Notes: generated by a model not told the origin, from the letters alone. A DNA stretch of 64,000 bases from Axinella damicornis (GCA_963931865.1 OZ007512.1:3871121-3935120), one strand, 5' to 3'. Positions 9,665 to 20,803 are shown, counted from the first letter of the stretch. Numbers and translations are program-made.

Positions 9665-10070
9665 ACAGGCTACTGGCCTTGCAAGAGCACTGAGTCTGGT
9701 TCAAGAGTCTATCACACTGATGGCGCTACACGTGACCAGACCTCCCAGGACTGTAAGCAAGCAAATACGTACTGGTGGTGGGAATGGCCTGGGAATGAGG
9801 CCACTGGCCTAGCAAGAGCACTGAGTCTGGTTCAAGAGTCTATCACACTGATGGCACTGCACGTGACCAGATCTCCCAGGACTGTAAGCGAGCAAATACG
9901 TACTGGTGGTGGGAATGGCCTGGGAATGAGGCTACTGGCCTAGCAAGAGCACTGAGTCTGGTTCAAGAGTCTATCACACTGATGGTACTGCACGTGACCA
10001 GACGTACCTCCCAGGCCTGCAAGCGAGCAAATACGTACTGGTGGTGGGAATGGCCTGTGAATGAGGCTAA
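9665..10070 (+). repeat. Three tandem copies of a ~131-bp unit
   Basis: Units begin near 9668, 9799 and 9931, each with ACTGGCCTAGCAAGAGCACT, GAGTCTGGTTCAAGAGTCTA and TACTGGTGGTGGGAATGGCC. The array directly follows repeat R1; related single-copy sequence is at 56290-56360. Confidence 0.8.
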
Positions 10071-10129
10071 TTTGCCACCACTTATCTGGTAGCTCATGAT
10101 GTTAAGAAACATTATATCACTCACCTCAC

Positions 10130-10215
10130 CTCCGGTACCGAGCATCCTGAGCTGTTGTGTCGGTTCTCTCATCAGGTGTCTCCAGACCACACAATTGAGT
10201 CCTCATGTCCGTCAC
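10130..10215 (-). pseudogene. Relic of an exon found at 62086-62164
   Basis: On the minus strand the sequence from an AG acceptor through ACAGTGACGGACATGAGGAC to a GTACCG donor matches the exon at 62086-62164, including both splice sites. The frame is broken by a small indel and a stop. Confidence 0.45.
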
Positions 10216-10700
10216 TGTCTGGACTGTAGGAGGAAGAGTACAGTAGGGCTTACTACGTATCACCAGTCAGCGTTTCATTTAGAAATTGTATAAGGAGGCA
10301 CAAAATTGTAGCATGGGGGAGGCATGAGTTGTCTTGCATACTTCTCAGGGTATTTTTCAAGGGGGCAGCAAAAATTGAAGGAGGACGAATGCCAGTGGCT
10401 TATGAGTCACTGAGGGATATGTCACAGGGGCAACGGTACGTATTTACAATTGGAGGGGCAAGATATGTTACACGCTGCTGGAGGCAGTGCATAGAGGCGG
10501 ATAGTGGTGATCAGTTCGCGCGAAGCGCGGAAATATGTTTTTCGCCTTCATTTCTCAGCTATCTGGATGGGCTGCGAAACCGCGAAACCCACTGCGAGAG
10601 TGTTAAGTGAGAAGCCTTGGCTGTGGGCAGGAAGTAAGCCAAATGGAGCACCAGCTCAAGGCCCACGGAGTAACCATGTAACCACGTGTTAGCATTGTCA
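10216..10700. other. Intergenic, no gene seen
   Basis: Only short unconserved open frames; no recognised repeat. Confidence 0.4.
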
Positions 10701-10707
10701 GCTTACA

Positions 10708-10800
10708 ATATCGGATCAGTTATCGGTATCGGCCTATATCGGCCATGAATAATCGGTTATCGGAATATTGGTTAAAATCCCTTATCGGTGCATCACTACG
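10708..10800. mobile_element. Terminal remnant of a TATCGG-type DNA transposon
   Basis: Contains GATCAGTTATCGGTATCGGC, then ATATCGGCC and CTTATCGGTGCATCACTAC. Repeated ATCGG words ending in GTGCATC(A/C)CTA are typical termini of a widespread hAT group in animals. Only this fragment is seen. Confidence 0.45.
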
Positions 10801-11254
10801 TGAGATGGTGCTAGAATGCGTGAGACATGCTACTGTAACCGCTCATATAGCCATCTATGAACAGCTCAAGAGTGCACATGCACAGCAAGTTGCTTCATAA
10901 TTTGCTTTTGTATTTAGGCTTAGCAGAAGGCTCCACGACCACTCAACATTTTGTAGCTTGACAAGGTGGTACATTTATCCTCTCTGATGCGGATCGACAC
11001 AGGTTAGGTGTCCAATTGAGTCACTCGAATTGCAGTCGTCCTTGTTCGTACGGCACAAATAATTTAGTTATGCGCGCCATATTCCCAAGCCCCACCCATA
11101 AATTAAGCCATTGTAATAATGCGTGAGATTTGCTGCAGTAAGCGTGAGAACGTGAGAGCGTGAGATTCCGGGCGAATGCGTGAGTCTCACGCGCAATGCG
11201 TGAGATTTGGCATGTCTGTCTATCTTCCTAAGAAACTGACTTCCCATCCCCTCT
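10801..11254. other. Intergenic with GCGTGAG-rich repeat
   Basis: Between about 11120 and 11205 the words GCGTGAGA and AATGCGTGAGA recur, a local low-complexity repeat, also at 10800-10830. No gene. Confidence 0.4.
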
Positions 11255-11350
11255 CACCTTAGGGAGTTCACCACCTCCTTCGTCTGTCTCTGTGCTGTCA
11301 GTCGCAGGCAGGCCCTTAGGCAGGAACGGCACGCTCACTGGCGAATGACA
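11255..11350. repeat. Dispersed repeat R2, copy 1 (abuts GGGA array)
   Basis: Shares GGGAGTTCACCACCTCC, TCGTCTGTCTCTGTGC and CAGGCAG words with 19628-19715. Both copies end at the edge of a GGGA array. Confidence 0.6.
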
Positions 11351-11358
11351 AGCTGGGA

Positions 11359-11438
11359 AAGATGGGTGGGAGGGAGGGAGGAAGGGAGGGAGGGATGGAG
11401 GAAGGGAAGGAGGGAGGGGGGACGGAGGGAGGGAGGGA
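11359..11438 (+). repeat. GGGA microsatellite
   Basis: Imperfect (GGGA)n. It forms the 5' boundary of the LINE 3' end that follows. Confidence 0.9.
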
Positions 11439-11684
11439 CATTCTTGAGAATTGCAACTTGGAGGTTTCTATGGGATGTCAGCAGAAAGGCCATCCTTGGA
11501 TCGCACCGAACATGGACAACCAGAAACTCCTCCATATAACTAATTGTAGGCATCATCTGTATTGGAATTTTATATCTTATACTAGACAGTCAATCTTATT
11601 TGTGCCATGTGATGGCTCAGCATGTTGACAAAGGCTGTAGCTCTAGGCCTCCCTTGTATGTACTCACGTGCAGCGAAAGGAAAT
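11439..11684 (+). mobile_element. 5'-truncated LINE 3' end (RLE family), copy 1
   Basis: Translation gives DVSRKAILGSHR and WTTRNSS, the C-terminus of the endonuclease protein at 35063-35827. The following non-coding tail (TTATTTGTGCCATG, CTCAGCATGTTGACAAAGGC) matches 35915-35960. Only the last 30 or so codons remain. It lies between two GGGA arrays. Confidence 0.75.
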
Positions 11685-11838
11685 GGGAGGGAGGGAGGGA
11701 GGAAAGGAGATGGGAGGGAGGGAGGGAGGGAGGGGGGAAGGAGGGAGGGGGGAAGGAGGGAGGGAGGGAGGGAGGGAGGGAGGGAGGGAGGGAGGGAGGG
11801 AGGGAGGGAGGGAGGGAGGGAGGGAGGGAGGGAGGGCG
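11685..11838 (+). repeat. GGGA microsatellite
   Basis: Almost uninterrupted (GGGA)n from about 11755, directly following the LINE tail. Open frames in it on both strands are artefacts of the repeat. Confidence 0.95.
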
Positions 11839-11924
11839 ATTTTTTTGAGTGTCCACCATATAACATTCTCTCATCCAGTTCTCCCCCCAATACTATCATG
11901 CTCGTCACATGTTGTGTCGAAGCC

Positions 11925-12650
11925 TGCAAGACTTGTATTCAGACCTCATTGTAAAGACCAGCGGGAAACTCCTGTTCCACTCAACGTCGGGGTATATCAG
12001 GAGGTAGTCTAGCTGCTAGACCCTCCCTCTCCCCACGTTTTTGGGGGGGGAGAGGGAGGGTCTAGCAGCTAGACTAATCAGGGGGATCCCCTGTCTGTAG
12101 TGATGCTTAAGATGGTGATCAACACGCCCATTGACACACTGCAGACCAGACTAGACTTGGGCTACACACTCTCTGACTCCACCTGGCCAGTCAACGTACT
12201 ACAGTACACAGATGACACCTAGCTGTCTTCTAACAGACTCCCCAGCTGCCTGCCAACACCTGCTAAACATGGTGGATCAGTGGCTACACACTCTCTGACT
12301 CCACCACCTGGCCAGTCAACGTGCTGCAGTACACAGACAACACCTGTCTTCTAACAGACTCCCCAGGTGCCTGCCAACACCTGCTAAACATGGTGGATCA
12401 GTGATCAGGGATGCAGTTAGTGAGGTCAGCAAGTGCCACAGCCTGGCCTTACAACGTTCTACTGGGAAGCTGATCAACTCTTACCAGGTGAGCCCATCCC
12501 CTTCGTAGGAAGTGGGTCCATCAAGTTTCCTGGAATGAGGATCCAAGTGCCACATGATGTAACAGCTAGTGATTGGTTGTCATGGTTGCATTTGAGGTGC
12601 TCATTGAATCCTTGTCGTCACCTGTTGGCTCACTACCGTTAGGAGGAATT
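11925..12650 (+). pseudogene. LINE reverse-transcriptase fragment, decayed
   Basis: Translation shows STSGYIR (G-V-Y-Q region), then VVMLKMVINTPIDTLQ, then VNVLQYTDDT (the Y-x-D-D catalytic motif region) and PIPFVGSGSIKFPGMRIQ of the thumb. Stops and frame changes are frequent. About 125 bp around the YTDD motif is tandemly duplicated (12160-12285 and 12285-12405), and the second copy reads YTDN. A palindromic insert at 12005-12076 splits the G-V-Y-Q region. Homologous minus-strand relics lie at 53820-54055. Confidence 0.7.
12005..12076. mobile_element. Palindromic foldback insert, 72 bp
   Basis: TAGTCTAGCTGCTAGACCCT at the left is mirrored by AGGGTCTAGCAGCTAGACTA at the right, with G/C-rich arms between. 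It begins TA and ends TA. It interrupts a LINE reading frame. Confidence 0.85.
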
Positions 12651-13151
12651 TCTACCGACCTATTCTTTGTCTGGCTCTATCTGTTCCATCATGGAGGCAT
12701 GAGTTTCTTTTCATGACAGCTAAGCACTTTACATGACCTCTGATGAAGGGTGAATGCCCGACCCCTTAAGATGATGTTAACAATACTAACCCTAAATTGA
12801 AGCAGCTACGTACGGCAGTGTCAGCAGTATCAAAACAAGTATGTGGTCAGTTATGAATACTTTTAACCAGTGAGTTCATGTCTGACATCCCTCCCCATGC
12901 AGGGTAGGAAATATGGCAACACAATGAAGCATCAAAGCCTGCTGCCCAGAGCAATATAGGTTCAGTTCAGTTCCTGGTCCAGCAACGTAGGCCCATTCTT
13001 ACTGTACCATGAATGCAAGTGCAGCTTTAAAACCGCTATCAGGGTATCTGTCAAGTACCCATACCCATAAGCTGACATTGTACCTAAATTTTTGCTAAGT
13101 CCCCTTATCATGCATTCCATGTGCTCTAAAATGATAACAAGTTTTTTGACT
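12651..13151. other. Intergenic, LINE 3' flank
   Basis: No gene. CTGATGAAGGGTGAATGCCC at about 12739 resembles the core motif seen at 8658, but the GAAA element is absent. Confidence 0.4.
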
Positions 13152-13275
13152 GATACTCCACCTCTTGTAAGAAACTAGTGGCAAATCGCATTAACCATCC
13201 TCAGTCCCGTTTGATTTAGGGATGGGATGGGACTGAGGATGTTTCCCCTTGCTTTGTCAAGAGGTGGAGTATGAC
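13152..13275. mobile_element. Foldback element
   Basis: ATACTCCACCTCTTG at the left is mirrored by CAAGAGGTGGAGTAT at the right. Inside, ATCCTCAGTCCC faces GGGACTGAGGAT. Confidence 0.7.
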
Positions 13276-13972
13276 AGGCCATCAGTAAATCCCTTCTAGT
13301 TGTTTGGAGAAATTCATTTACTTTCTTGCATGCACAACAGTACGTAGCAGCATCTTGGATACCACACATGGCAGGCTTCTGAAGGCTAAACAGGATGTGC
13401 AACTTTCAACTAGCAATTCACAGACATAACCTCACGGTCTCTTTTATAGCATCATCATCAAGGTGGGGGCCGGTTGTGAGTAGTCACAGTTACAATGTAC
13501 AATGCAATGAGCCCCACCCACCTTGGCTTTGGTCGGTTTTAGCCAAACCTCTGTTTTTGAGGGCGGCAGTGAGTTTTGGGCTGTAGACTGCAACTCAATC
13601 ACTTGTTATTAAGCACTGAAGTCTTCTCCTGGAAACTCTGAAGAATGAAGTGAACTTCCTATTTGAGGAATGCCATTGAAAATTAATTGAATCTTGCTGA
13701 TAGGTTCATATTTCCTTACTGTGGAGATATAGGCACATGCGCCAAAATAACGATTGAGCGAGTACGTGCATGAAGTGAGATGCTAGCCTACGAGAGCTGT
13801 TTTTTATTATGGTTGAAAAAGAGGTCCCAAAACATTTTCCCGCTCCGCGTGGAATAAGAATCAGCAGCTTCGCAGCCGGCTTCCAGCCCCCCAATCAAAA
13901 TATATCTTCTATGCCACTGGGTGGGAGGGGTTGGGTTGACAATAATATTATAAACCAGCATAGGTACAACAA
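13276..13972. other. Intergenic, no gene seen
   Basis: No conserved open frame or recognised repeat. Confidence 0.4.
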
Positions 13973-14043
13973 TAGCCTCGTTCCCAGTCCCACGCCCAGC
14001 TTTTCGTCGCTTAAAGCTGGGCGATGGCCTGGGAACGAGGCTA
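13973..14043. mobile_element. CCTCGTTCCCAG foldback MITE
   Basis: TAGCCTCGTTCCCAG...CTGGGAACGAGGCTA ends with inner arms GCCCAGCTTT/AAAGCTGGGC. Begins and ends with TA. Confidence 0.8.
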
Positions 14044-14092
14044 GTACAACAATGCATTGAGCCCCACCCATACACTCTAGCTTGATCTGTTA

Positions 14093-14345
14093 CTGGCAAT
14101 GCCATTACAGAAATGTCGACTTACAGATGCCAGGTTCTTCTCACTGACTGAGATCCACTCTCATTGCACAGCACCTGACTAGGGGTCAGGATCCTCCCTC
14201 CCCCTTCCACCCCTCCACATCCACCACCAAAGCCACCACCACGCCCACCTGTGGAAACACAATGCATACACACATGCCAGCCACACACACACCAAGAACA
14301 GTGTTAGATTCGTAATGACAATTTGAGCCTTGCCTATGCAGTCAA
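14093..14345 (+). repeat. Dispersed repeat R1, copy 3 (interrupted by gypsy element)
   Basis: Matches copies at 1131, 9345 and 55990 up to TTGCCTATGCAGTCAAGT, where sequence changes abruptly into gypsy gag. The retroelement, or its truncated remainder, is therefore joined within this repeat. Confidence 0.65.
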
Positions 14346-17300
14346 GTGTACTGTACGTGGCCGAGTTTCAGACGCGAAGGAAAGCAAAGACAGACGGATG
14401 GGCAGAGTTTGCGGACCACCTGAAACTGCTTGCCGATAAGGCATTCCCGGATCTAGAAGACAAGGCTAGAGAATGCATGGCATTGGCGCAATACATGGGG
14501 CAGGTGGAAAATGCACAGGTGGCCTTCAGTGTCCGGCAGAAGCGACCCACAACCCTGATCGAAGCGGTGAGTGCAACCATAGAAATGGAGTCGTATTTGA
14601 GGCCAAAGCCAAGCCACAGAGCACAGGTGGAGCCAGAGCAGCCAAAGACAGATACGGTGATCGCAGCGGTACAGCTCAAGCAGGACGCCATGTTGGGAAT
14701 GCTGGAAAACATCATGGCGAGGTTGGAGAAACTGGAAGCTCGGACACGGGAAGGACGACAATCACCGTTGGAGAATGCAGAGCCAAAGACGAGGAGACCT
14801 GTGGTGTGTCGAAATTGCTTGCAGGAGGGGCACTATGCCAGAGGGTGTGCTTCGCCGCCTGCAAGGACCTCCAAGGATTACAGCAAGACGCCAATCTCGC
14901 TGCTCCCAGTCAGCCATGCGTATCGTGTAAATGGCCGAGTGAATGGAGGTCAAGCAAGTTTCGTAGTCGACACAGGAGCAGCCATCACCTTGTTGGACAA
15001 GACGCTGTGGGACAAGGTGAACACGGCGGGACAAGTGTTGACCACATGGACTGGACCACCACTGGTGGGAGTGGAAGGAACACGACTTGAGACATGGGGA
15101 GCTTCGACAGCAGAAATCTCTTTTGCTGGCGAGACATTCCGATTCCCAGTGCTGGTAGCAAGTTCCTTGACTGCTGATGCTATTCTCGGATTGGACTTCC
15201 TGGACAAGAACAGGTGCACACTGGAGATGGCGAATAAGGTGCTCCGTTTCCCGGACAAGGGAATATCAGTCAGTCTCCAAGACTCTTCATTGGAACCCCA
15301 CATTGTCCAGGCGCGAGTCACTCTGGAAGAGACTTTGAGAATCCCACCTTTCAGTGAGATGGAAGTCATGGCGAAGGTTGATGGAGAGATTCATGAGGGA
15401 ACGTGGTTGCTGGAGGAATGCAAGTCACGAAATCTGCCAGTGAGAGTTGCCCGTGCACTCGTGAGTCCCGTAACAACAACTGTGCCTGTCAGACTGCTGA
15501 ACCTGAGCTCTGACACGACGGTTGTATTCAAGGGTACAAAAGTGGCAACAGTTGAGGAGTACGATACGGTGCCCATTGGAGTAACGAACTGGACCACTAC
15601 GGCAGAGGGGAAAAAGAAACCAGTGGTGAGTGAGTCAAAGAGGCAGATGTTGGAAAAGATGGCAGAGAAGTGTGCGGATGACCTTAACGATGGCCAGAGG
15701 GAGCAGTTCTCCCAGCTATTACTGGAGTATGTGGACATATTTGCCGAAGATGGTGAGCTGGGCCGGACGAACAAGATCAAACACTCCATACACACTGGTG
15801 ACGCCCAGCCTATCCGCCAGCCAGTCAGGAGGATCCCACTCTGCCAGAGACAGGAAATGCAGAAGCTGCTGATGGACATGCAGTCCAAAGATGTGATACA
15901 ACCGTCACAGAGTCCGTGGGCGTCTCCTGTGGTACTTGTGCAGAAAAGAAACGGGAGCACACGATTCTGCATAGATTACCGCAAGCTAAACGCGGTGACC
16001 CGGAAGGACGCCTACCCTATCCCCAGAATCGATGACACCCTGGACACCCTGGCAGGGTCACGATGGTTCTCGACCCTGGACATGGTGAGTGGATATTGGC
16101 AGGTAGAAGTAGGGGAGGAGGATAGGGAGAAGACAGCTTTTTGCACGCCCAGCGGGTTATTTGAATTCAAGGTCATGCCATTTTGTTTATGTAATGGACC
16201 TGCCACCTTTCAGGGACTGATGGACCTAGTGCTGGCTGGCCTCCAGATGTCGCATTGCCTTGTGTATGTGGATGATGTGATCGTCATGGGAAGGTCCTTC
16301 CAAAAGCATCTCCACAATCTGCGGCAGGTGTTTGGAAGGGTGAGTGTGGATGATGTGATCGTCATGGGAAGGTCCTTCCAAGAGCATCTCCACAATCTGT
16401 GGCAGGTGTTTGGAAGGGTGAGAGAAGCAGGACTAACCTTGAAGCCCACCAAGTGTGAATTTTTCCAGACGAAGGTGTTTTACCTGGGGCATGTCATCGC
16501 CAGAGAGGGAATTTCAACAGATCCCGCAAAGATTGACAAGGTGGCAAAGTGGCCCACCCCACAGACAGAGAGAGATGTCCAGCAGTTCCTCGGCCTGGCA
16601 GGGTATTATCGGCGATTTGTCCGTGATTTTGCGACAATTGCAAAACCACTCCACCGGCTCACGGAGACAACAGCCAGGTTCGAATGGACTCCAGAGTGCC
16701 ATGAGGCCTTTCAAGCACTGCGGCAAGGGCTTTGCTCAGCCCCCATTCTGGCATTTCCAAACTTCACCAAGCCCTTTGTCCTGGATACTGACGCCAGCAA
16801 TACGGGAATCGGGGGAGTTCTCTCTCAACTTGACGAAGCCCAGAATGAACGTGTTGTCGCATACGCCAGCCGAACCCTCAGCAAGGCTGAGCGACGATAT
16901 TGTGTCACACGCCGCGAACTGCTTGCTGTAGTGGCCTTCACCCAGCATTTTCGGCCGTATCTCCTGGGCAAACACTTTGTGTTGAGAACAGACCACGGGT
17001 CCCTGACCTGGCTTCAGTCCTTCAAGGAGCCGGAAGGTCAGTTAGCCCGGTGGCTTGAGAAGTTACAAGAGTATCAGTTTACTATTGTCCACAGACAAGG
17101 CAAAAAGCATGCAAATGCCGACGTTTTGTCACACTTGCCATGCACTCAGTGTGGAAGAGAAAGCCACCAAACCATGCAACCAACCATGAACGTGTCGTGC
17201 CTGAGTTCAGCACTTTCAAGTTCTGCTGCTGCGGAGAGCAATACTGACAGTGACACCACAAGAGACTTGCAGAAGGCACAGTTGAGCGATCCAAGCACTG

Positions 17301-18264
17301 CATTCGTTTTGCGAGCCAAGGAAAGGGAGTGTAAACCCTCGGCAGATCTGACCAAGGCCCAGAGCCTGGAGACGCGCAAGTTGCTACAGCAGTGGGATCA
17401 GCTGGAAGTCCACAGGGGTATATTGGCCCGCAGATTTGAGCAAGAAGGCATAGGAGTGGTTCACCAGTGGATTGTCCCTCCGGGTCAGAAAAAGGAGATT
17501 CTGCAGCAGTTGCATGGAGGGCCCATGGGTGCACATCTTGGGGAGGCCAAAACTCTTGGGAAACTGCTAGAGCGCTTCTACTGGCCTGGACATGGTGAGG
17601 ATGTCAAGGAGTGGTGCAGCTCATGTGAGCTTTGTGAGCAGAGAAAGAATCCAAATCCAAGAAACAGAGCACCACTAGTCAGTGTACACACGGGTTATCC
17701 CATGCAGAGAGTGGCGACGGATATTCTTGGACCACTACCCGAGACTCAGTCCGGAAATTCCTATGTGTTAGTCGTGGCCGACTATTTCACTCGGTGGGTG
17801 GAGGCTTTCCCCATCCGGAATCAGGAAGCCACAACGGTCGCGAAACAGCTAGTCGAGGAAGTGTTCTGTCGCTTCTCCCCTCCAGAACAGTTGCACTCTG
17901 ATCAGGGCCGTCAATTCGAGTCATTCCTCGTAGCAGAAGTTTGCCGACTGCTGGGCATACAGAAAACGAGGACAACTGCTTACCACCCACAGTCAGATGG
18001 GTTAGTTGAGCGCTGGAACAGGACCCTGTTGCACAATTTGTCAACGTGTGTGAAAGACCACCCAGAGAGTTGGGAAGACTACGTGAGAGCAATTTGTATG
18101 GCATACAACACAAGCGTCCATGCTACAACAGGGTTCACTCCCTTTTATCTGATGTTTGGACGCCAAGCAAAACTGCCGGTCGAGCTGATGTACGTATGGG
18201 ACACCAGAACCAGAATCGCTCACAAGCACCGAATATGCCAACCGACTGAAGTCATCCCTGACTG
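14346..18264 (+). pseudogene. Gag-pol polyprotein of the gypsy element (broken)
   Basis: Counting residues from 14330: CCHC zinc knuckle CRNCLQEGHYARGC (about 158-171); aspartic protease FVVDTGAA (about 211-218); reverse transcriptase with YVDD at about 644; RNase H with LDTDAS at about 816; integrase HHCC region ending SCELCEQRKN, then catalytic D in ATDILG, D in HSDQG and E in LVERWN. Two lesions are visible. A 78-bp in-frame tandem duplication (units starting 16271 and 16349) duplicates the catalytic motif region. A 4-bp insertion near 18192-18195 shifts the frame, so the protein ends prematurely. The protein would replicate and integrate the element if intact; this copy is inferred to be inactive. 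Confidence 0.85.
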
Positions 18265-18827
18265 AGGCGTATCAAAGTGTGAGACTGAGGACTGCACGCC
18301 AGCTCGAACACCAAGCAGAACTCTACAACCAGAAACTGCACGGGAAGCCGCATGGAGTTGGTAGTCATGTGTGGGTCCTGTTCCCACAAGTGCCGAGAGG
18401 AAAGTCTAAGAAACTGTACCGACCATGGTCAGGCCCCTTTGTTGTCGTTAAACGTCTGTCAGATGTGACATACAGGGTGCAGGAGGTCAAGAACCGACGA
18501 CGAAGGATAGTCGTCCATTTTAATCGGCTGAAACGGTACACACGGGACACGACAATGAACCAGCAGTCCAGAAGTGAGGAACCCCGGAAGGGTAGGGAAA
18601 CACCAGAGGTGTCCAGGAGACACTATTTCGGTGCCAATCTGGAGGTGGCAGACGATGAGGACGTGCAACAAGTGTTTCCGCCCAGTCCAAGCCCAAGGGA
18701 GACAGGTGGGAACCGAGGAAGTGGCCGGGATCCACGCCCAAGGGAGACAGGTGGGAACCGAGGAAGTGGCCGGGATACAGAACAATTGCCCCAGAGCAGG
18801 CGTTATCCCCAACGAGTCCACCGATGA
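18265..18827 (+). pseudogene. Integrase C-terminal part of the gypsy element, out of frame
   Basis: Encodes LTEAYQSVRLRT, KLYRPWSGPFVVVKR and VHFNRLKRY, the GPF/Y-like DNA-binding tail of Ty3/gypsy integrases. It is separated from the main frame by the 4-bp insertion upstream. Near its end a 48-bp unit (PRETGGNRGSGRD) is tandemly repeated at about 18690 and 18740. Confidence 0.8.
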
Positions 18828-18960
18828 CCAGAACGATATACCTGAATGTGAGGACCCATTCCTCAAGAGAGGGAACTGTGTTGTGGTATGTAATCTCATT
18901 TTGTGCATGCGTGTATTTATATGGCTTGTGCAACGTCATCATCATCCATTTATGGTCTGA

Positions 18961-19610
18961 GCATGCGTGTGATTTATGTGATTTGGTGCAAGGTCAAAAA
19001 GGGCGCCATAGTCATGTCATAGTGAGTCTGACTGTAATCTGCTGAATGAATGTTTGTCGCCAAAGCGCTGCATGGTGAACCATAAGCAGATCATTACAAC
19101 ATAAAACAGTTCAGTATACAACCCCATCTTACATATCTTGTACCCAATGGGTGGGGGCACGCTCATGCCCACTTGATCGCCTTCAGCTAAATTAAACACT
19201 TAGGCGGAATTTACTTAACAGGAGCAAAGTCTTCATACTCGGTAAGCTGTACGTACGTTAGTACAATACATTGTCATAGTCACTAATTAGTCTTTGTCAG
19301 AACTATTTCAGATGCCTATATTCCCATAGTGTAAATCCCATTACGGGCAAGGCATAAGTTATACCTTAGAGATGTTGCTGCATGGGCAACTGACCGATTC
19401 TGGCTACTTTGTGGCAGTAGATTTCCGGTTGTTCCTTCCTAGAACATTTCATCACTGCTCTCAGTTACAAACATATACGTCTGCACTCCTACGTACATAA
19501 TAAGAGAGTCACCCACTGTTGCACATTAGCTGAGAGGGAACACTAACTGGAACTATTTGTTCAACGTATTTGTGGTCAGCATCTATATATCTTCATAATT
19601 TCCCTTCCTC
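18961..19610. other. Possible LTR remainder and intergenic sequence
   Basis: No open frame of interest. AT-rich, with no recognised repeat past about 19000. Confidence 0.35.
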
Positions 19611-19627
19611 CCCTCTCACCTGGTAAC

Positions 19628-19715
19628 AGAGGGAGTTCACCACCTCCGTCGTCTGTCTCTGTGCGGTCAGTCACAGGCAGACCCTCAAGGCAGGTAGGTA
19701 CGGCAAGCTAACTGC
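19628..19715. repeat. Dispersed repeat R2, copy 2 (abuts GGGA array)
   Basis: Matches 11255-11350 through GGGAGTTCACCACCTCC and GTCTGTCTCTGTGCGGTCAG. Confidence 0.6.
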
Positions 19716-19717
19716 CA

Positions 19718-19945
19718 ATGGGAGAGATAGTGGGAGGGAGAGGGTGGAGTGGGGAGAGAGGGAGGGAGGAAGGGAGGGAGGGAGGGAAGGAGGGAGGGAG
19801 GGAGGGAGGGAGAGAGGGGAGAGGGAGGGAGGGAGGGGAGAGGGAGAGAGGGAGGGGAGAGGGAGGGAGGGAGGGAGGGAGGGAGGGAGGGAGGGAAGAA
19901 AGGATGGAGGGAGGGGGAAGGGAGGAAGGGAGGGAGAGGGAGTGG
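19718..19945 (+). repeat. GGGA microsatellite
   Basis: Imperfect (GGGA)n with GAGA interruptions. Long open frames on both strands are repeat artefacts. Confidence 0.9.
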
Positions 19946-20108
19946 AGCCACCTTGCTTGCAGGTGAAGGGTGATATGGGTAAGCTTGGGTCAGTTGCTGT
20001 CCCAATGTGGTTTGATATCTCTGTGAGCTGTATATATGTGAGGTGGAAAGGAAGGAAATGGTAACATAGATATGCGCATGCAAGTGTACACGTGTGTATG
20101 TTTCATGT

Positions 20109-20151
20109 TAGCCACATTCCCAGGCCCCCATGTGGTCTGGGAACGAGTCTA
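20109..20151. mobile_element. CCTCGTTCCCAG foldback MITE, diverged
   Basis: TAGCCACATTCCCAGGC faces GTCTGGGAACGAGTCTA; begins and ends with TA. Confidence 0.55.
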
Positions 20152-20248
20152 GTTTCATGTGTGTGTGCGTGTTTGTATGTGCAGGTGTAAATGTGTGTGT
20201 GTAGGTCTACAACATGTGATTGCTGGAGGTGACATATGATTGACCAAC

Positions 20249-20341
20249 CAGGTGCTTGGCAGCTGCATGGAGGTAGTTGTCCGGGGACGAGGCATTGTTC
20301 ACCAGACAGCGCAACAGGTTTGGACTGAACACGAAACAGAC
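20249..20341 (-). CDS. MYBBP1A: MYBBP1A/Pol5-like protein, exon in N-terminal half (d)
   Basis: Minus-strand exon between a CAG acceptor and a GTTGGT donor. It encodes VCFVFSPNLLRCLVNN and YLHAAAKHL, matching the F-x-x-N-x-x-R-x-L-x-N segment of the DNA polymerase phi/MYBBP1A family, a nucleolar ribosome-biogenesis protein made of helical repeats. It follows 20478-20573 in transcription order. The exact 3' splice choice is uncertain by five bases. The remaining middle part of the protein was not found at lower coordinates. Confidence 0.6.
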
Positions 20342-20477
20342 CTGCACAACATCAAAAAGACTACAAATATTTCCGGTCTGATAAGAGGTTGGTGCCAGTG
20401 GGAGGGCGGTAATAAGCACAAAATTATTATGTCAACAACAATGTCAACAACAACAACAACAACAACAACACACCCAC

Positions 20478-20573
20478 CTCTGATGTTGTCAGTGCTGGCA
20501 GCAGAGTCTCCAGTAGTTTGAACCCCAGATACTTCCTCTCATGACTGGAGACAAACAGAACATCTGCAGAGAA
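20478..20573 (-). CDS. MYBBP1A: MYBBP1A/Pol5-like protein, exon in N-terminal half (c)
   Basis: Minus-strand exon from a TCTGCAG acceptor to a GTGGGT donor, encoding VSSHERKYLGFKLLETLLPA. It aligns with the Y-L-x-F-R-L-L-x-x-x-L-P-L-L segment of vertebrate MYBBP1A. The order with the neighbouring exons (21190 before, 20249 after) agrees with the known protein. Confidence 0.7.
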
Positions 20574-20803
20574 CAGTACATACATGTACATACATGTACT
20601 GTAAGCTTTGGAGAGAGAGAATAATCCACACCAGCTGGGATTCGAAGGGATATTCGAACCCAAATGAGTAGCTTACATGCACGTAACACCTGCCTACATA
20701 AAACTCTGAACCGTACATGTACATACCTCATTCCAGGGATGCTTCTAACCCAATTCCCAGGCTACTTCCAGACTTTTACGTTACATCTGGGACGGGTGCG
20801 AGT

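Larger units (their letters stand above)
14346..18960 (+). mobile_element. Ty3/gypsy retrotransposon, 5'-truncated and damaged
   Basis: One long open frame (to 18264) followed by a second frame (18279-18827) encodes gag tail, protease, reverse transcriptase, RNase H, integrase and a C-terminal tail, in Ty3/gypsy order. The gag N-terminus and any 5' LTR are missing: homology begins abruptly at about 14346 within repeat R1. After the stop at 18825 a purine-rich tract (CAAGAGAGGGAA, about 18863) precedes TGTTGTGGTATG, a possible start of the 3' LTR. The LTR end could not be fixed without a second copy. Confidence 0.85.

Noticed and set aside
11600..12012. Long open frames of Arg-Glu-Gly or Pro-Ser on both strands
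   Set aside because: Produced by the GGGA repeat.
12739..12765. Second hammerhead-like core
   Set aside because: CTGATGA is present, but the GAAA element is replaced by GACC.
15391..15972. Minus-strand frame of 193 codons
   Set aside because: Shadow of the gypsy pol frame.
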